From assembly GCA_024349245.1 (NCBI GenBank), contig JALDNG010000006.1, positions 5,075,001 to 5,139,000 of the forward strand: a stretch of 64,000 nt of DNA, written 5' to 3'. A model generated the notes under the pieces. It worked only from the letters and a program-made list of their open reading frames with translations. It made no database searches and was not told the DNA's origin. Positions 58,301 through 64,000 of this stretch are shown here, in pieces. Source of the DNA: Neodontobutis hainanensis. Its lineage: Eukaryota > Chordata > Actinopteri > Gobiiformes > Odontobutidae. The position numbers and the translations under genes are program-made. The first letter of the stretch is position 1, and each line of letters starts with the position of its first letter.

Positions 58301-61300
58301 TTAATTTTCTCTATTCAAATCATGATTTGTGATGTTACCTTCACAGCTCTACCATTTAACAACCCTGGGCCGGCCTACTATCTGGTTCATTTTAATAAAT
58401 AAAACTCTACATTAGCAATAAACAGCAGATTATAATGAAAGCTCACCTCATATAAATCATATTGGTAAAGGTCAAGGTGCTTGTCTGGGTCTCCATGGTA
58501 CCACTCAGAGGGAGGCGTTTGTGAAACTAGCTCGCTGTTAACAGGCTATTTTCTGAACAACTCTAAACCAGGTCAAACAGCAGACTATCTAGTGCCATGT
58601 TCTCTACCTTAATTCCATCTGACTCCGTGTGATTCTGACCAGGCGTGAGGGCAGAGTCCTGTGTGTCTGTGAGAGTGCCGCTCCTCGTCATGGTTTTGTG
58701 TGTCATCTAGTCTCAGAATGGAGATCTAGCTGTGTCAGCAGTTTTCCTTTTGTTAGTCAGTTGAGGCGCCCTTGATATAGCTGGAGCACTTAGCATTTGC
58801 CTATACTGCCTATGCCTAAGGCACTCAGATATTTGTTAACTAAATGGTAAATGGGTTTCAGAAATCTATGAAACCACCAACACAAACCTAAATACTCTCC
58901 TTTTCAAATATTTTCATATGCATACCACTAAATAAAACTACAAAAAGTGTTTCTGATATGGAAAGGTATAGCAATCCATTTCACTTTTGGTTTATGTTGG
59001 CACTTTAATCACCAAGCAGTGTCATCACAAGAATCAAAGCCAGGGCTATATAAATCAGGCAAGTAGACACAAATAAAGTGTCAGGTATTGTTATTGTTAG
59101 ACAGGTGAGGTGACTAAATGGTCTTACTGTCTGCAATGTGCAGTGTGTGTGGCAGAGTTACACACCCCCATGTCTGCCCCGCAGGCCTCTATAACCAGTT
59201 CCCATGGTTCCACTATAGCAACTATGGACTTCCTCAGGGGACACCTCCCACTCACTGATTTGTTTTCATCCTTAATGGGAGATCATCTTGCACTCTTTAT
59301 GCTGTGTGCATGTGAAGTAAACATTTTTTTGTCGTTTTGCTGGTTTTGCGTGTGAGCACCTGTACATACGTGAGCAAACAGGAGGGGTGAGAATATGCAC
59401 TAGTCAGAGAGCAGAAAACAGAATAATGTATGATAAAGGGGAAGAATTATTCTTATGTCTAAAGAAGTTCATATTTAGGAATCATCCCCTTTATAATGAT
59501 ATACAGTAATAGTATAATAGAACAATAGGTTTGTTGCTGATTAAAATGAGGGATTTACAATAAGGGACTATTGTGGAGGAGTTTTCTTGAAGCGGATCAA
59601 ATTGAGAATAGAGAAGAGCTGGTTTAGATAATGCTACTGAAGAATCCAGAGACTTGAAGGTGTGTTTTAAAAGGGCCTTACTCTACCCTCTGTCCAGGCT
59701 AAAAACACAGTGAATCAAGCAGCAATTAGAGTGTGGGACGTCTTGGAAGGCGCCCCTGTCAGATAACTCACAGCAGGGCACAACAGACCAAAACAATAAC
59801 ATTAATCACACTCAGCCAATTTGGCTTTAGACTGCATAATTGAAATAATGTGCCGGTTTGACAGTGGTTTAAAAAAATAAAATAATACATTTAGGGTTTT
59901 GTCATTTAACTCTGCTCCACATTGTACTTGGCCACTGTGGCCCTGTAGCTCTCTTTTTGTGGTTTTTGGAAATGCCCCCACTTTTCCGGCCCTGCTCCAA
60001 TTTTCAACCCGTAATTGGTTTGATTTCCTACCTCCGGCCTGCTTGTGTGGGAGGGGGGTAGAAACAAGCAATGGTGGGACCTGGTGAGGGCCAGGCGAAG
60101 GGAACATGACCCACAGCAGGCGATCTACATGCTTGGGTGGCAATACAGTTCAGACCGTTTTAGAGGCCCTTTATGAGCAGTTCCTGGAAGCCTGTCAATA
60201 GAATTCAAACATAAATCAGTAAAACAAAGCCCTGACACACATCCACTGTGGCATTATTCAGAAAACTACCTGAGAGTGCCATTCCAACCTCAACCAAAAC
60301 CTCTCTCATGGGGTGTCATGAGCTGACTTCACAGACAAACAGGAGTGCAAGTGTGTTGCTCATCAGACATGAGTAACAAGACAAAAAGAAACATCAGACA
60401 GAGGCAAACGTCTACCCTTACTGATCTACAGTCACTTTGTTCTGCTCTCTATAGTGTCATCCATGCTCAAGAGAGCATTTGAACAAACAAGGTCCTCAAT
60501 TTTAGTGCCATCCATAGCTAAATTTAAGAATAAACATATAGATTTATATATGTTATGTAGATTTTCCCCTAAAATATTTCACGTTTGTAATTACAAAAGA
60601 ATACAACCATCAAGTTAAGATTTGAACTAAGTCACTTGAAATTCTGTATAGGACAACTAAACAAGGGGCAAGACTTTTATTAGGAATACAGTAGGAGTTT
60701 TTCTTCGTTGTGATTGTTGGAAAAGCACATTCATATCCAACCAAAGCAGGTTATGCGGTCCCACCTCAGAAGAAATGGACCCAGGAGGCTTCCGCAGATT
60801 AAGCAGAGGTGCAAAGAGAAAATAGGGACTCTAGGGCAGGCACAGTTGCACACACATACACGCCACTTTCCCGTCAAGCGACAGTCATTTCTTTGGAAAA
60901 TGACGGTAACCACTGCATTAAAATCCAGAGTTTTGAAGAATTGCAGGACAGTGTAGCAGACAGACCAGGGCAAACAGAGTGCACATTATCCAAAAAGCAG
61001 AGGAGTTTGTTTGGCAGCAACCTACACCCACATACTGGTGAGAAAAAATCATTCTAAAGTGATCCCAGAAATATGCGAGAAGTGTGGAGAAGTTTGACCC
61101 TGCTAGGATTTTAAAACAGAGAAACGTTAAATAAATGTTTAAACATAAATAATAAAAACCTTTACTTGAACAAAGTGACTTAACCACAGCTTCTCAATTT
61201 AGCAAATTTACAAGCTTAATTTGTCATGTCTTTTAAAAATTGTTCAAGAAAAAAGAATTCAAGATGACGGTCATTGGGTTTGTGATTTTGTGTTTTCTGC

Positions 61301-62549
61301 CTTCTTGATGAGTTGACACACTGCAGAACATGGTCATATTATTGCTTAAAGCATTCTTACAGTCTTTTGTTACTTACTTAAAACAGGCAGCCTGTACCAC
61401 ATAATGGAAGGATAAAAGCCATTAGGCTACAGGGCTTATCCAACACAAACTGCACAGAGGCTTTGAGGGAGCTGCTAAGGGCAATCAATGCATCTCCCCT
61501 CATCCACGCCGTTTCCTCCTCCAATGTTAAAGTCAAATATGATAGCATTCTCTCCAGCTGCAGAACAGCACAAGAGCAGGGTTTATTATCACAGTAATCA
61601 GCCTTTTTGCCTCAGCCTTATGTTACTGCTGGTTTGCTCTGACAATGGTTAGTTTTCAGCTCAGCCAACAGACAAAACAAAAGCCCAAGAAGTGGCATAA
61701 ACAGTCGAAAAGTCAAAATACAGAAGAGCGTTGCAGTGTCAGTAAGGGCACATGAGTGTAGTCTTTTGTCATTTTACCATGGCGACACAGCAGACGAAGC
61801 AAACGGGGCGTTTCTGTCTAACAGGACTTGCCTTTGCAGAGGCTGGCATGAAAAGAAAGCCAGGCAGCCCCGGACGGATGGCAGAACCAAAACTTCAAAG
61901 ACCTCTCCTTTGCATTAGATGTGCTACATGGCTCTAAAAGGAAAACCTGCTAGATCACTTTAGCACAAAGACTGTCTCTCACACTCACATGCACCTGGGT
62001 ACAATGAGCAGCACACCCAGGGTTTTCCTAGTTTGTCATAAGGGAACATACACACATGCACAAGCACACAGAGAAAGAATCACTCATAGCAGACACATAT
62101 GTCCTGCGGGTTTTGACACACAACGTAAACAGTAGGTTAAATCTCCTGTGTTGAGCTGAGGGTGTGGCTGCTGCTGACAGAGTTGTACTACATCTATTTC
62201 ATTTTTTTAATCAAAGACAGACAATAAAAACAAACAACTATTGTTACTGTTATAAAGAGACAAAACAACTGTAAGCAATTTAACAGCTAACATGGTGTCT
62301 TTCAGCTAAACAGCTGACAAGCACTTATACTTGCCTGTTTTTCTTTTTCAAAACACTTGCTTTAAGACCTCTCACACTTACCTTACTACACACCACTCTT
62401 ACTTCCTGTAAAAAAGTGCTGACTATGACAAGACGATAACACCACAGCCCCACGAGAGGACAAGCTGCCAATGTTATGAGTAGGCTCATTTCAGATTATT
62501 GTGGCTGAGTGCCCTCTAGTGATTATTGTTGTGAATAGCACCACTTACA
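55398..62549. other. 3' intergenic DNA
   Basis: No gene is recognised. Open frames such as 56292-56777 (161 codons) lack any family resemblance, and several others overlap them on both strands. I see short A/T-rich tracts (for example 55559-55582) but no recognisable transposon. Confidence 0.55.
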
Positions 62550-63080
62550 CATAAAGGCCAAATCCCAATTTACCTATACCTTGGCCCTCCAACGGAAGCA
62601 GTAGTGAACGCCGCACCTGTAGGGTACAGGTGTATAATAAGATAATATTGTATGGTCTATAAATATATCATGTAGCCTAACATAACCTATATACAAGTCT
62701 ATAAGTCTATATATACTCTCATGTAGCGTAGTTTATAATAGATTTTAATACATACCATAATATTACGATACATGGTCTTATAACACATTCGTCTTCATAC
62801 AGTTTATGAACATGTCTTGCTCTGAACAGTATCAGTTACTGAGACTGACCTGTCGATGTGACGCTAACGTTAGCAAACAGCGATTTTTACAAAACTTTAC
62901 AAGGACAAAACAGAGCAGCGCATGAAGGAGTTCAGGATTAAAAGAAACATAAAACAAGTCTGTCGTAATTTTTTTTATTTAAATTTTTGCCCAAATGTGT
63001 TACAGTTTGCACCTCTCGCAGCCGCGGAGCCGGTGAACGCACTGCATTATGGGAAAATATATTATCTCTTTCTTTCAAGT
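62550..63080. promoter_or_regulatory. Possible promoter of an unseen neighbouring gene
   Basis: Small CpG clusters occur at 62,590-62,620 (with CGGAAG, an ETS-like motif) and 63,015-63,045, separated by AT-rich DNA. A perfect 12-bp palindrome GCTAACGTTAGC lies at 62863-62874, a motif I associate with fish promoter-proximal DNA. GCATTATGGGAAA sits at 63043-63055. Strand and gene are unknown; an adjacent gene would have to lie largely outside the window. Confidence 0.3.
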
Positions 63081-64000
63081 GTGGTCCTCCAAAATCTCCG
63101 TTTGGAGGGGGGTGTACTCCCTTCCCCCTTTCCCTCGTTTCTCGTGAACTGGCAAAACCAGGGCATTACGCAACAGCAGCAGGTAACTTCTGCCCCCGGG
63201 TGCGACTGTGGGACCCAGATGGGGTGAGTGCAGGGCAAACAGGGGTGAGCAACTTTTGTGGGCAGCACAAGGGGGTCCACCACAACCCCCTATCTCCCCA
63301 CCACAGTAGCCACTAAGGCCCAGAGAGACAAAGCTACCCCACCACAGTTTACTGAGGGTTAAAATAAACACAAAACCCACCCCGGTTTGTTGACAGGAGC
63401 CACTGGAGCAGATGAGAGGATAAGATGGGCCCTTACGTGATGAACTGATGAATCCAACCTACTCTGCTCTTCTTTCATTTTTGCATAATTTCTGCAAATA
63501 AAAATTTACATTTACATTGTTTACTCTCCAAAGTCTGTGGTCTGGAGATGACTGAATTCTTGATAGTTTACAGGCCTCCTTTAAAAAAAGAAAGGTGTTA
63601 CCTTGTGACGAGTTTTTCAAAGAATGTAAAGTGGGGCCAACATACTCTTTGAACTGATTTAATTAGTCCGAATACCTACGGACAGAGGACCATATTTTTT
63701 ATAAAGCTCTCGGTAAGGAAAATGTAGGAAGTAAAAGTAGACAAACCAATTAAGAAAGCAGAATATAGGCTACTGGTGCAGTGCTTCAAATCTGTTGTAC
63801 ACCGGGTAGTACTGTAATTCTATGAGGAGGGTGGGCTTTTAAAAAAGGGTTTTTAAAATATGGAATAACAATATTGTTAATTTAAATAAAGCTAAATATA
63901 GATTCCTATATAATTCCTATATGACGGGGTTGAAGTTCTGGTGATCACTCCATCATAAAGTTATGATGCCCTAATGATCAAAATTAGTAGCATTTTATAA
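63081..64000. other. 3' intergenic end, nothing recognised
   Basis: A C/G-run-rich part (63,100-63,380) with several CCACCACA repeats, then AT-rich DNA. No exon with recognisable coding content. Confidence 0.5.

Noticed and set aside
62922..63227. 101-codon open frame starting near the possible promoter
   Set aside because: Composition is odd and it runs into a G/C-run tract. It could be a first exon, but nothing supports that it is coding.

Overview
This 64 kb window looks like vertebrate nuclear DNA, most likely from a teleost fish. It is AT-rich, intron-bearing and mostly non-coding, with many simple repeats. It carries a dead Tc1/mariner copy and a LINE 3' end of the kind common in fish genomes. 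The only gene I can support is a RUNX transcription factor on the + strand, and it appears complete. Its Runt domain, C-terminal VWRPY and sequence around the Runt start fit runx3 best.

Layout. Positions 1-17,300 are 5' intergenic DNA with a striking 21-bp-stem hairpin (2257-2308), a truncated Tc1 remnant (11497-12190) and several simple repeats. The distal promoter (P1) and its short coding exon lie near 17,270-17,982. A 14.7 kb intron follows, with a minisatellite, a degenerate interspersed repeat and a LINE fragment. The proximal promoter (P2) sits in the most CpG-rich part of the window (about 31,240-33,560). Its exon (32623-32880) holds both the P2 start codon and, 16 bases downstream, the internal acceptor used by P1 transcripts. 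The Runt domain is completed by exons 33377-33533 and 34585-34689. After a 9.0 kb intron comes exon 43730-43873, then an 8.7 kb intron, then the terminal exon 52596-53077, which encodes the PPPY and VWRPY motifs. The 3' UTR runs to about 53.7 or 55.4 kb. The rest is intergenic, with a possible promoter of an unidentified neighbouring gene near 62,550-63,080.

How it works. Two promoters give two N-termini on one protein: 395 aa from P1 and 381 aa from P2. All exon joins keep frame and every donor and acceptor is GT/AG. The DNA-contact residues known from RUNX1 are all conserved, but the region after the Runt domain is unusually diverged and short. That could mean a fast-evolving runx3 or an extra teleost RUNX paralogue. 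I found no RNA gene, CRISPR array or second intact coding gene, and nothing that supports a wholly new biological system. The best leads are the hairpin, the RUNX-site inverted pairs in introns, the upstream ORFs in both leaders, and the divergence of exon 5.
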